64,000 nt of DNA. Source: Siphonodentalium dalli. Taxonomy: Eukaryota > Mollusca > Scaphopoda > Gadilida > Siphonodentaliidae. The notes beneath the pieces were generated by a model. That model was given only the letters and a program-made list of their open reading frames with translations, had not been told where the DNA came from and did no database searches. Every line of letters begins with the position of its first letter. Positions within the stretch are counted from its first letter, which is position 1. Positions 50,406 through 61,900 of this stretch are shown one piece after another. The stretch is from positions 203,511,959 through 203,575,958 of the forward strand of contig CP136062.1 of assembly GCA_032622095.1 (NCBI GenBank), read 5' to 3'. Made by a program: the position numbers and the translations under genes.

Positions 50406-51235
50406 GCGTGCTGTGTGGTATTGCCACCACCTCCCCTGAAATATCTGTTGCTAATTGTATATGTTTATAATGTGCAATATAGGTTGTATGTTTAATTATT
50501 CAATAAACAAAAAATGAATTAAAGCAAAAAAATATGCCAACTACATGTGTTAATAGGACTATATTTTTATTCAAGAACTTTCTGCAGTATAAATACAAAT
50601 TAAGTTTGAATGTGGTAAGATATTTGATATGTTAACCTTCTGACCTACATGTATTTAGAACAGTTTTTAGAACAGAAAAAAGTCTGTTAGTAATTTGATA
50701 AAATTCCCCAATCTGTTTCTTACACCAAATTTTTCATATTGATTTTTTCACCAATTTTCATCAGTTTGGATGTGTGTATTGTTAGGAATGAATTGTTTCA
50801 CCAACATTTTGGCTTTTTAATATTTACTATTATTGTTAATGAAAGGAAATCTTGTATGAAATATTGTCTATAATAAATATCTCACATTAGGATTTTGTCT
50901 TTACTATAATTTTGCCAGGAAATTGGCAGGTTCCCAGTTAGGGATTGTCAAACTTCCTTTGAAAAAAAAGGTGTGTGCTATTTCTGAGTTGGTTACTGTT
51001 GAATGGCTCCGATTATTTTATCCAAGATATCCAAAATAACACTAGCAGGTTGCACCTCAGGTGCTGGCATTCCCAAAGGTGTCAAATTGAAACATGGACA
51101 GGATGGGAACCAAATTAAAAATAATCTCATTAATTTCAACTGAAGATAACATCTGGACCCATGCATGTACAGACAGAGGGAAAATGCAAACAATTCATTG
51201 AAAGCCTTGTGATGGTCAATATCTATCCCAAATTT
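50406..51235. other. Intergenic, unassigned minus-strand open frame
   Basis: A minus-strand open frame of 114 codons begins in this stretch at 50993 and runs on to 51337. It has no recognisable domain and its right part overlaps a MITE end, so I do not call it a gene. The remaining sequence is AT-rich and featureless. Confidence 0.35.
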
Positions 51236-51277
51236 TAATTCTGCACCAGCGCAGGTCCCGTCATGAAAGGGTAAATT
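51236..51277. mobile_element. Solo end of a TTAA-type MITE
   Basis: AATTCTGCACCAGCGCAGG followed by CCCGTCATGAAAGGGTAA is the right terminus of the CCCTTTCATGACGG-type element. The rest of the element is absent. Confidence 0.65.
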
Positions 51278-51546
51278 ATTTCCAGATGAGCAAAGCATAA
51301 CTCTAGAATGAAAAATGTGTGAATGCAAATTTGGCACTCTTTTGAAAGCACTCCTGATGGCGAACCTCCATCAATTCAGTTTGCTGCCCACTTTTTGAAG
51401 GATACCCTGCATACCCTCCAATCAGAATGCTGCCCCTCTATGATAAGGCTGCCCCCCAGCCTTCAGGTGCACCTGCGAGTAACTGCAATGATGGCACAAC
51501 TGCAGTCAATATTCAGACAGGACAAAGTACAGGTACGTCATCCTTG

Positions 51547-51984
51547 CAAGCCTGCAAATAGTGTCTGACATTTGCAGAATGAGGTCCCCAGAGGGTGAAT
51601 TTAGTGATTATATCCTGCACAGCAGGCTAACATCACCAAATTCACCCTCTTGGGACCTCATTCTACTTAGGACTCATCTTCTGGGAAGTATCTATAGTCT
51701 AAAATTGACATTGTTTTTTGTACTTTTTCCCTTCTGGAAAGTTTCTATATACCATAATTTGCAGAAAATAAAATGCATAATCGAGGTGGCTAATGGGTGA
51801 ACATCACCAACTCCAACTGGGGAACTTCAATCTTATCCTAGGTCTCCCATTGCAGTTGAGGCCTAAGCAGAAAGGTTTTCAGAGGGTGAATTTGGTGATG
51901 TTAGCCCACAATGCCGGATAGTCACTAAATTCACCCTCTGGGGATCTCATTCTGCAAATGACAGACACACTATTTTCAGGCTTG
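51547..51984. mobile_element. hAT-like MITE, CAAGCCTTG family, long copy
   Basis: It runs from CAAGCCTGCAAATAG to CTATTTTCAGGCTTG, 438 bp. Two hairpin units flank an inner segment with TTCTGGGAAGTATCTATAG. The flanks CATCCTTG and TATCATTG match at 6 of 8 positions, consistent with an old 8-bp duplication. Confidence 0.82.
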
Positions 51985-51992
51985 TATCATTG

Positions 51993-53336
51993 CAATACAT
52001 GTAAGTCTTTTTGGTTTACCACTTTTGAGGGGAATGAATGAAACAATGTGTTCCCATTTGGTCAGAATATATTCAAGAATTGATCACCATTTGTGAAACA
52101 AAGTAGTTATAACTATTTAAAATACATATTTAATATATATTATAAATGCTGCCATCTAGCAGTCAAAATCAATAAATATGGTAAGATCACAATTTAGAAA
52201 ACATACAATCATTTAAACCATACAGAAGAATAAATTGTAGAACAACTCTTTATTTCTTGAATGGATTTTCCCAGTAAGTTCTAAAGGTATATATTGGAAT
52301 GGCCTGTGGCGAGATGTAAGAAACTTGTGTATTATACACAAGCAAAACTTGTTCATTCTTTCATTGTCGTGTCGCTTTTTGGGTGATCGGTTGTCCTTAT
52401 CAGTTAATAACACAATAATCGTCTTGCAGGCCTGCAGAGTAGAATTCAGGGGTGTTTATAAGGTCTAAAACTATTGCACGAGAAAAAATAAATGAAAAGC
52501 AATGGGGCACAGCATGTTCAGCTGAGGTTTGGTCTGAGATAAGAAGACCGCATATTTTCGCCATTGACCAACCTTAATGAAACGTAACATTGGCTCGACA
52601 ATACAAACCGTTAACCTCAATGTCAATCTAACTCCCAAATGTTAGCAAATGATGATCCTGTCAAACAATCATGCCATATAGCAGACAGTATGGCCAGCCG
52701 TAGATACTGTAATGCCCTAAGTAATCGACTCCTTAACCACAGCAAAATTATGGGTAACTTTTCAGGATTTAGTCGGAAATATGGCTTGTTGCCATTCATC
52801 GGAAAGCACTGAGAGCTTTCCGATGAATGGCAACAAGCCATATTTCCGACTAAATCCTGAAAAGTTACCCATAATTATGCTTTGGTTTAGGAGTCAACTA
52901 CTTAGGGAATTACTGTACATGCACAATGCACAAGTAATACTTCGCCTATGCATTGCTGGAGTAGATGCAGTGGATACATGGGTCAGTATAATACACAATC
53001 TTTGTACATCTCGCCGCTAAAGCCCATTATTCTACATTTGAGGGGAATTTCAGATAAGTTCAATTGAAACTAGTTGTTAGCTTATTAACTAAACATGTCT
53101 ACAAATGAACATATAGGAATAGAGTAACTACCTATCAGCGATGCTCTAGTTCTGATATTGTTTTAACCTCGTTAACCATTTGTAACGTCATGAGTAAATT
53201 TAATGTCAACGTCACAGAAATAATTATTAACAAGTTCAGGTCAAAAGGGTCCAATAATTCGTTTTAATTTATGTGCATTTTCTGTTAACGTGTGTTATCA
53301 TAATTGATTGCACTTATACATTTGGGACATTATATT
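51993..53336. other. Intergenic, one MITE, no gene recognised
   Basis: Other than the foldback MITE at 52705-52918 I see no repeat family or exon. The sequence is AT-rich with no long open frames. Confidence 0.4.
52705..52918. mobile_element. TA-flanked foldback MITE, copy 4
   Basis: It has TACTGTAATGCCCTAAGTAA at the left and AGGGAATTACTGTA at the right. Long arms each contain GGAAATATGGCTTGTTGCC and its complement. It is the fullest copy of the family, with a small loop near 52808. Confidence 0.87.
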
Positions 53337-56262
53337 ACAGGTATTCAATCCGATCAGATGCTCCTAAATTACTATTTTTTTTGGCTTCGGGGGTAAAAAA
53401 ATATTTGATTCGAGTCGAGGAACCCACCCATCAAATGAAAGTGTCAATGACACTGTAGCTCAACTTGGAAAGGGAATAATTTAATGTATTACAGTCAATG
53501 GAGCGATTAGGAATGTGGAAAGTTGAATGTCTAATACTAGTTCATAGACATGAAGAGAAAAGTTAAATCCAAGATGGCTGCTGGCGGCCATGTTTTCGGC
53601 CGAATGACCCCAAAATGATTGTATCCCATCTACATGTCATTATTAACATTCATGACAAATTTTATGATGATCAGACTAAAGGTACGACATGTAGCCTGTG
53701 CTAAAGAATTTAGTCATACAAAGAGTAAAATCCAAGATGGCCGCTGGCGGCCATGTGTTTTCGGCCGAAGGACCCCAAAATGAGTCGTTCCCATCTACAT
53801 GTCAATATTAACAACCATGACAAATTTCATGATGATCAGACAAACAGTACGACCTGTGGCCCATGCTAATGGATTAAATTTTGAAATCCAAGATGGCCAC
53901 TGGCAGCCATGTTTTTTGTCCGAATGACCCCAAAATGACTCGTTCCCATTTACATTCCAATTTCAACAGCCATGACAAATTTTATGATGATCAGACTAAA
54001 GGTACGACCTATAGCCCGTGCTAAAGGATTTAGTCATACAAAGAGTAAAATCAAAGATGGCTGCTGGCGGCCATGTTTTCGGCCGAATGACCCCAAAATG
54101 ACTCGTTCCCATCTACATGTCATTATTAACATTCATGACAAATTTGATGATGATCAGACTAAAGGTACAACCTGTAGCCCGTGCTAAAGAATTTAGTCAT
54201 ACAAAGAGTAAAATCTAAGATGGCTGCTGGCCGCCATGTTTTTTGGCCGAATGACCCCAAAATTACTCGTTCCCATCTACATGTCAATATTAACATCCAT
54301 GACAAATTTCATGATGATCAGACGAACAGTACGACCTGTAGCCCGTGCTAAAGGATTTAGTCATACAAAGAGTAAAATCCAAGATGGCTGCTGGCGGCCA
54401 TGTTTTTGGGCCAAATGACCCCAAAATTACTCGTTCCCATCTACATGTAAATCTTAACATCCATGACAAATTTGATGATGATCAGACTAAAGGTACGACC
54501 TGTAGCCCGTGCTAAAGAATTTAGTCATACAAAGAGTAAAATCCAAGATGGCTGCTGGCCGCCATGTTTTTTGGCCGAATGACCCCAAAATTACTCGTTC
54601 CAATCTACATGTCAATATTAACATCCATGACAAATTTCATGATGATCAGACGAATAGTACGACCTGTGGCCCGTGCTAATGGATTGAATTTTGAAATCCA
54701 AGATGGCCACTGCATGGCGGCCATGTTTTTTGTCCGAATGACCCCAAAATGACTCGTTCCCATCTACATTCCAATTTCAACAGCCATGAAAATTTTTATG
54801 ATGATCGGACTAAAGGTACGACCTGTAGCCCGTGCTAAAGGATTTAGTCATACAAAGAGTAAAATCAAAGATGCCTGCTGGCGGCCATGTTTTTTGACCG
54901 AACGACCCCAAAATGACTCGTTCCCATCTACATGTTATTATCAACATTCATGACAAATTTTATGATGATCAGACTAAAGGTACGACCTGTAGCCCGTGCT
55001 AAAGGATTTAGTCATACAAAGAGTAAAATCCAAGATGGCTGCTGGCGGCCATGTTTTTGGGCCAAATGACCCCAAAATTACTCATTCCCATCTACATGTA
55101 AATCTTAACATCCATGACAAATTTGATGATGATCAGACTAAAGGTACGACCTGTAGCCTGTGCTAAAGAATTTAGTCATACAAAGAGTAAAATCCAAGAT
55201 GGCTGCTGGCCGCCATGTTTTTTGGCCGAATGACCCCAAAATTACTCGTTCCCATCTACATTCCAATTTCAACAGCCATGACAAATTTTATGATGATCGG
55301 ACTAAAGGTACGACCTGTAGCCCATGCTAAAGGATTTAGTCATACAAAGAGTGAAATCAAAGATGCCTGCTGGCGGCCATGTTTTTTGGCCGAATGACCC
55401 CAAAATGACTCGTTCCCATCTACATGTCATTATTAACATTCTTGACAAATTTTATGATGATCAGACTAAAAGTACGACCTGTAGCCCGTGCTAAAGAATT
55501 TAGTCATACAAAGAGTAAAATCCAAGATGGCTGCTGGCGGCCATGTTTTTGGGCCGAATGACCCCAAAATTACTCGTTCCCATCTACATGTCAATATTAA
55601 CATCCATGACTAATTTCATGACGATCAGACAAACAGTACACCCTGTAGCCCGTGCTAATGGATTGAATTTTGAAATGCAAGATGGCCACTGGCGGCCATG
55701 TTTTTTTACCGAATGACCCCAAAATTAATCATTCTGGTCTAAATGTTGATGTCAACAGCTATGACAAATTTCATAATGATCCGACCAAAGGTACAACCTG
55801 TAGACTGCATTGTTGACGCCTTACGTACACACGGACGACAAAGCCATGGCAATAGCTCAAATTTTACAAAGTAAAGTTGAGCTAAAAAGCTCAGAGTGAT
55901 TAGATATGATTTTTGAAGTTGTTATTTCTCGAAATGTGTAATAATATGTGTCCCAGAAACACGTAGTCAAAACGGAGGGTCTCAGACAAAATTGCGGATG
56001 AAGATGGATAATTCTAAAATCAAGTGGTAATATGGTCAAATTTCGTGATACTTTAGTGATAATACGGCCATATTTTGTTGAATGAAATGTTGATAAATAA
56101 CAAGTTTTGGGAAATTTGATACCATAGTTGACAGTGGTTAGCATTATTTTGTTGCAATAAATTAATTCTGATAACTATTAAGCGTGTTTTGAAGAAATGT
56201 TGTTATTGTTGTATCTTGATGGTATGGGGACCGTCTGATCGGATTGAGTACCTTTAATCAAA
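53337..56262. mobile_element. GGTACTCAA-family element split by the 164-bp tandem element
   Basis: The left part (53337-53434: GGTATTCAATCCGATCAG, GGCTTCGGGGGTAAAAA, GATTCGAGTCGAGGAACCC) and right part (55888-56262: GCTCAGAGTGATTAGATAT to TGATCGGATTGAGTACCTTT) rejoin to the order seen without interruption in copies at 24993 and 26855. The interruption falls between CATCAAA and AGCTCAGAG. Confidence 0.8.
53435..55887. mobile_element. Element with about 13 tandem units of about 164 bp
   Basis: The interior is a direct tandem array with unit starts at 53568, 53731, 53887, 54051, 54214, 54378, 54542, 54697, 54865 and 55029, then continuing to about 55670. Each unit has ATCCAAGATGGCTGCTGGC, CGGCCATGTTTT, CCGAATGACCCCAAAAT, CTCGTTCCCATCTACATG and ATGATGATCAGAC. 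Two unit subtypes exist (TACAAAGAGTAAAAT and ATTGAATTTTGAAAT before the ATGGC block). The outer ends, GTGTCAATGACACTG with TAGCTCAACTT and GTAAAGTTGAGCTA, are those of the element at 42846 in inverse orientation. It is noncoding. Confidence 0.88.
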
Positions 56263-56965
56263 ATAACTCCTATACAAATCATTTATAAATCAGATGATTT
56301 ATTGAAGTTATGTCTACATAAAATGACACTTCCTGAAATGACATATATGTCGTTCCACTCGCGAACCATACGGCAACATATATGTCGTTCTACTCGCCAA
56401 ATGGTTAATGCTGAATGAAAGCATTTGCTGGGCTGTTATAGCAATTATTGGAAAATACAACAGGAATATCATGATAACGCTAAAAATGAATTCGTTGAAA
56501 GGCTATTATCTTTCACAATCCTGGAATATACAAGTTTCAAACTAGGACAAAAGGTATATTAATCGCATTGTGAAATCGGTCCATAGGTATTATGGACCAT
56601 ATAGCACATAAAGAGCATTTTTAGTCCATTTTTGCATGTAGTTACACATAGCACCAAAGAAGTTAAAGACATGCAAAACTCCCTAATCAAAACATGATTT
56701 CAATTATTGAGGCAATAAAAACATTTTAACATTGTAGACTTTGTAGCTATGATTGTAACATAGATAAACAAACAATTAATATAAAAAAAACAATTACAAA
56801 TTCCATTTGTTTGCATTTAGTTTCCCGTAACAAGCATTGAATATAATTTAGTCACATTGATTGCACAGCATGAGATGTTGTCAAATTGAGCCAATTATCT
56901 ATTTTTGTGCTATGAGAGAAAATAGCAAATGCCACATATATATATATATATATATATCATTCTCA
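56263..56965. other. Intergenic with an AT microsatellite
   Basis: ACATATATGTCGTTC occurs twice (about 56339 and 56377), a small direct repeat. An (AT)n tract occupies about 56935-56957. Nothing else is recognised. Confidence 0.5.
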
Positions 56966-57433
56966 TTAAAGGCCCACTTAATTTTCGAACCCCCATATTA
57001 CTTTATATAAAATATATGCCATTTTATATACCATTTGAAAGATGAAGCTTCAAAACATCGTATTATCAACTTATCCGGTGTAATAAACTGTGGACATGTT
57101 GTTTTTGTTGAGTTGCTAATGCGTTTTGTCATCAAGATTGAAGTAAGAATCAGTATTATTTTCAATGCAGGGGGAATAACTCTATATATTAAAGATAGAG
57201 TTCTTCCCCTTTCATTGAAAAAGTTTGAATTCTGTTGCATTCTGGGTGCCAGAGGGGGGAAGTCTTCAGCAGTTTCTATTTCTCTGTGGGCATCTTCTGA
57301 GACACAGATGTTTCAAATAGTGATGAATTATAGTATTTTAATCATATTTTATGGCATAGATTGTTATTAAAACCATATATCAAGTCACTATAAAAAAATT
57401 AATCGGAGACTCGAAAATTAAGTGGGCCTTTAA
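56966..57433. mobile_element. TTAA-flanked element with AGGCCCACTTAATTTTCGA ends
   Basis: TTAA followed by AGGCCCACTTAATTTTCGA is exactly mirrored at the right by TCGAAAATTAAGTGGGCCT and TTAA. The TTAA borders resemble a piggyBac-type target, but the termini differ from the CCCTTT families. A + strand open frame of 111 codons inside (57035-57370) has no recognisable transposase motif. Confidence 0.8.
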
Positions 57434-57532
57434 ATAAAATTTCCTGTACCCCTATTCATCTATTGTCTAGCGCAGACCATGGACACATTTAAAGGTCATT
57501 TAGCACAACTAAATGAAGAATAACATGATTAT

Positions 57533-58380
57533 AAGGCCTGTTTTATACATCATGCCAAACATGGGGTCATGCTATCTTTGCTTGGCTCGACATTGACGTG
57601 TCTGTGGCACTTGTTACATTTGTTTGATTTTTATGTCGAGCCAGCTGCCATGTGCCGTATTTGTATATTTCGAACAATTTTAGAATTTCTGATACAAAAT
57701 GCCATCTGCTATAATCATTTCCCTTGGAACTTCATGAAAATACGCAGTGATAATGTCCTCTGACAATGCACTACAAACTGGCCCTCGTTGTGTCTTTATT
57801 TATACTTTATACTTCTACAGTACATGCATCTCGGATTTTTTTTCGTTGGTTTCAAAATTGAGATGTTGTCGTTCATCTCCCTTGAACCTTCGTATATATA
57901 TTTATTCACAAATTTTGTGAAACGTCCTTTGTCAGTCAATACATGCATGTCCCCAAATAAGTACCTTCCATTGCCTTCAACATATATTGACAACGGCCAA
58001 GAGTCAACACATCTGTGGCGACATTGTTTTGTATGAAGTGCCAGACACGGGTCACGCTAGGACGACTCAGAGATGATGTAATGATGCAAAAAACTTCAAA
58101 TTGCGCATGCTCTTCACCAAAGGGGTCATAAATGGAGAGTGATTTTCCCAGTCACCTTAGTGCAACCCGTGTTTAGCACATCGTTTAAAACAGTTTCAAG
58201 CCACAGACGTGTAGCATGTCGGCACCAGATATGTCGCACGTTGGGTCATGCCAGAGAAATTCTGATGATCAAGTTGGTTTTATACATTGTGCTCCAGTCT
58301 CGCTATCTTGGACTTTATCATTTTCACACCAATTAGGCTGGTGAGATACACGTATGGCTCGACGTATAAAATGGGCCTAA
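57533..58380. mobile_element. TIR element, GGCCYRTTTTATAC ends
   Basis: AAGGCCTGTTTTATACATC at the left pairs with GACGTATAAAATGGGCCTAA at the right. The interior of about 850 bp has subterminal GGCTCGAC motifs in both orientations and no recognised protein. Confidence 0.65.
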
Positions 58381-58995
58381 GTCCGGTTAGTTTGACTATT
58401 AACAAAATGTGTAAATAATATTATTCCAAATCCATTAGAGTGAAGCTTTTTTGCAAACAGCATGACTGTGACTGTAAATGTAAATTGAATACATAATACT
58501 ATATGCCATAAGATGGAAGTACTTCATGTTGACATCCCAAGAGCAAAGATGGAGATTTAATATATAAACCACCAATCTGTATTGGTGTCTGAATTATTAA
58601 TGATTTTTTTACCAGACCTAATCACGAAGAAGTAAGTAAAGTTTTAATCAAATTCACATCAAAGGATTGGGGTTACCTGTTACAAGGGTGTGGAATAAAT
58701 GCAGAACACTTCTTGAATCTCAAATCTCTTATCGAACTCACAAGTAGATGGCAAATAGCTATGTTTCGCTTGAGCATTTGCCTCTTGTAAAATTTACAAT
58801 TAACCCATCGGAGTCAGATTCAATAAAAGATATTTGATTAAGATGCACATTGCATTCTGGCTAAGCATTGTATCTACAGACCCAAATGCAAACCAGGATC
58901 AACTCCTGCCCTAGCTACACCTGCACAGCAGGCATGGTAATGGGACATGATGTTCAAGTCTAAAATCCGACACATGCTTGCTAAGCCGATTCGTT
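58381..58995. other. Sequence 3' of LDHD, including its untranslated region
   Basis: The LDHD 3' untranslated region must begin here on the minus strand. I did not find a clear AATAAA on that strand close to the stop. About 58690-58850 resembles 44930-45060 (see that entry). Confidence 0.4.
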
Positions 58996-61900
58996 TCAGG
59001 ACTTGAAGTGGAATACTTTCCCAGGATTGAATATTCCATTTGGATCCAGAGCAGATTTTACACTCTTCATTACATCTAAACCAGTCTGACCAAGTTCTTT
59101 GAGCAGAAGACTCCGTTTACCCATACCAATACCGTGTTCACCTGTGCATGTACCATCCAGATCCATGGCCAACCTAAAAGCAGAAAATAATTCAGATTCA
59201 CCCATAAGACTTGTATTATTTTTATTTTAAGTTTAAAGATACCCTGTCCAATTTAACACCCTTAAATTAATATTTCTTCTGCTTCAGGGGTTGAGAAATA
59301 TCTGACTTGAGTCAAGGAACCCACCATACAAAGCTCAGAACTATCAGATTTAGATTTTCTATATCTAATTATTTTCTACACCTCGAATTGATGACAGCCA
59401 AGCAAAAATTATAGCAGAAATATATATGGACATGCGCGGACGCCGTAACGGGAGTTGGGAGGTCACATTTAGCGGTGATTGGAATTGATTCTCTGAATAT
59501 AAGACAAATTTTTTTTACGCCATCAACAATATTGACAGTATCTTGTGATACTTATTCCCCCTGATACAGTAATCATGTTTTATGCATGAACATAGACAAG
59601 TTATAATACCATTCCAATCGCATGTGAAAGAAGACATTTGTTTACATTTACGACATCACCACATATGAAATTTAAGATGTAGAAAATAAATATATTTCAA
59701 AAAGCAAAATTTAATAGCTCTGAGCTTTGAAGGGTGTGTACAGAACAGTGGGGTGCTACAGTGTTCACACTATCATGGTTTACCGTACATCCATTAAAAA
59801 GAATCTGTGTTAAGGAACTTGATATAAGTATGTCTTTAGGGTAGGGTCCTTTGAATATTCGAATATGATCGAATTGAATATGCATACTATTCGCGAATCG
59901 AATCAAATCTCGAATCGAATCTTCAACAATGGCCAGAGGTAAGATTTCCATAGAACCTGCGATGTTTAAACCCGGTACAGGAATGGTAGATAACCTGTTG
60001 CACATGTCATATTGTTGAGCGGTCCACTTCAGCCACTTATAAATCACGCGTCTTATGAATTATACCCTTTGAACCAAGAATATTCATACATTCTATGCAT
60101 TTGTTTGCAAATAATAAATCTAAAAATGGCCATTGTTTCATAATGGGATATAAATTACATGAAAACACGGAATACGGAAGTGTGCACGAAACAAAAGTGC
60201 ATGTTCTTAATCGATCAAATTTCAACTTTATTAACGTGAATGCTAACCTACATGTGGGCTATGGTGTATTGACTCAGTTTTCCTCAATACCTGATCTGTG
60301 ATAATGTATACTATGGTCAGAACAAAATACAACTAATACTCTATGCATGAACATCTAGTAGGTGTGAGATTGGGAGTGATTCACAGGAGTGTATACATAA
60401 CATTATAAACATAATTCAATTTCAATACAAAAAAAAACTTAGGTGGTAGTCCTAACACACCAATTAGAAAATAAAGTACATGCATCTGATAATCGGAAAC
60501 TTCACAAAGGAATCCCAGTTTAGATTTAGAACTGCAAACGTTAGAATATGAAACGGACAGCAGAATTATGATTAACAAGTTTTGTTTACGTGATTTTTTG
60601 ATGAAAGGTTGAAATAGTGGTCTTCATATACCACAAAGTCACAATGTTTAGCGAGAACGAGGTTGGACACTAATGCCCTGTGACCTTATATACTGCCAGG
60701 AAGATAATACATATTAATATCGGACACACTCCTCCCCGATTGCACCGATAACAGGTTCATTCTGACCATTAAAACTTCGCAAAAAATAATTTCAGATATT
60801 TGCAAGATATTCGGCGCCGATTCTCGAATCGAATACGTATCGAATATTATTACGAATACCGAATATTCGCTGCACCCTACTTTAGGGCAGACCAGGGTTC
60901 AAGCTGCAATGATTCATAGCAATGCAATAAATACACAGAACTGCACTTGTTTGTTAGTAGTTATGTGTCACTTAAGTTAACCCTTTCATGACAGGAGCTG
61001 CAACTCAAATAAAATATTTTTCACCCCCGAAGCTGAAGAAATAGTAAGTTGTGGGTGTTAAATCGGACAGGGCATCTTTAAAGTTATACTCATGGCTTCA
61101 GGCTAATTTTTGTAAAATTGGTTTGACTTTAGATTCTAGTGTCCAAAATAACATGTCTGAGCCAAGAAATGCCAACTTGAAAAGTTGATTTATTTCGATG
61201 ATTTATAGGAAAATTAATAATACAATTGAATACAGGATTAATTTTACAATGAAATGACTTTTTCAGTATTTATAGGACTATTTTATATGTCTCTGGTTTT
61301 CAGTTTATAAATTGGACAAAGCCACTAGTTATGTCAATTGTGATTTTACTAACAGATAAGTAGATGCAAATAGAGGCTTGAAAACCAGAACACATATTTA
61401 AATATTATTATGTGGATTAGACCTGAAACAGGTAAATGTAATTATTCAATATACAGTACTGCCCTAAATAATCGACTCCTTAACCACAGCAGAATTATGG
61501 GTAACTTTTCAGGATTTAGTCGGAAATATGGCTTGTTGCTATTCATCAGAAAGCTCTCACTGAGTCAATTACTTAGGGCATTACTGTATTTGCATTGTCA
61601 GGAAGTAGAATTATCAAAAGTATTGATCCATTGTTGTGGGGCACATGAAATTTTTCCCTCCATTTGCGTGAGTAAAATAAATCTGTGCTTATCAATTTTT
61701 ACCAGCTTAGCCACTGCTGACCTAACATGCTGACTGAGTCACCTGGAGTCCCCGATCACTCATGGGAATGGTTTGTTCATCTCAATACTTACAAAGCAAT
61801 TTTCTCCGATAGCTGTTCTACTTGGTTGATTTCATCAATATTGGTCATATCAACGGTGAAGACTATATGGAAGTTACCATCTCCAACATGTCCGACTATG

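Larger units (their letters stand above)
59232..61082. mobile_element. TIR element with TTTAAAGATACCCTGTCC ends, carrying a hAT insertion
   Basis: The left end TTTAAAGATACCCTGTCC with TTTAACACCC is mirrored at the right by GGACAGGGCATCTTTAAA. Inner copies of the GCTTCAGGGGTTGAGAAATA and CACCCCCGAAGCTGAAG blocks relate it to the GGTACTCAA family. It lies in the LDHD intron before the last exon. It is interrupted by the element at 59842-60879, and a TTAA-type MITE end lies at about 60979. Confidence 0.78.

Noticed and set aside
50993..51337. 114-codon minus-strand open frame
   Set aside because: It overlaps a MITE terminus and contains no recognised family motif.
57035..57370. 111-codon open frame inside the TTAA element at 56966
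   Set aside because: No transposase motif such as a DDE/DDD pattern is visible. The frame probably reflects chance within a nonautonomous element.
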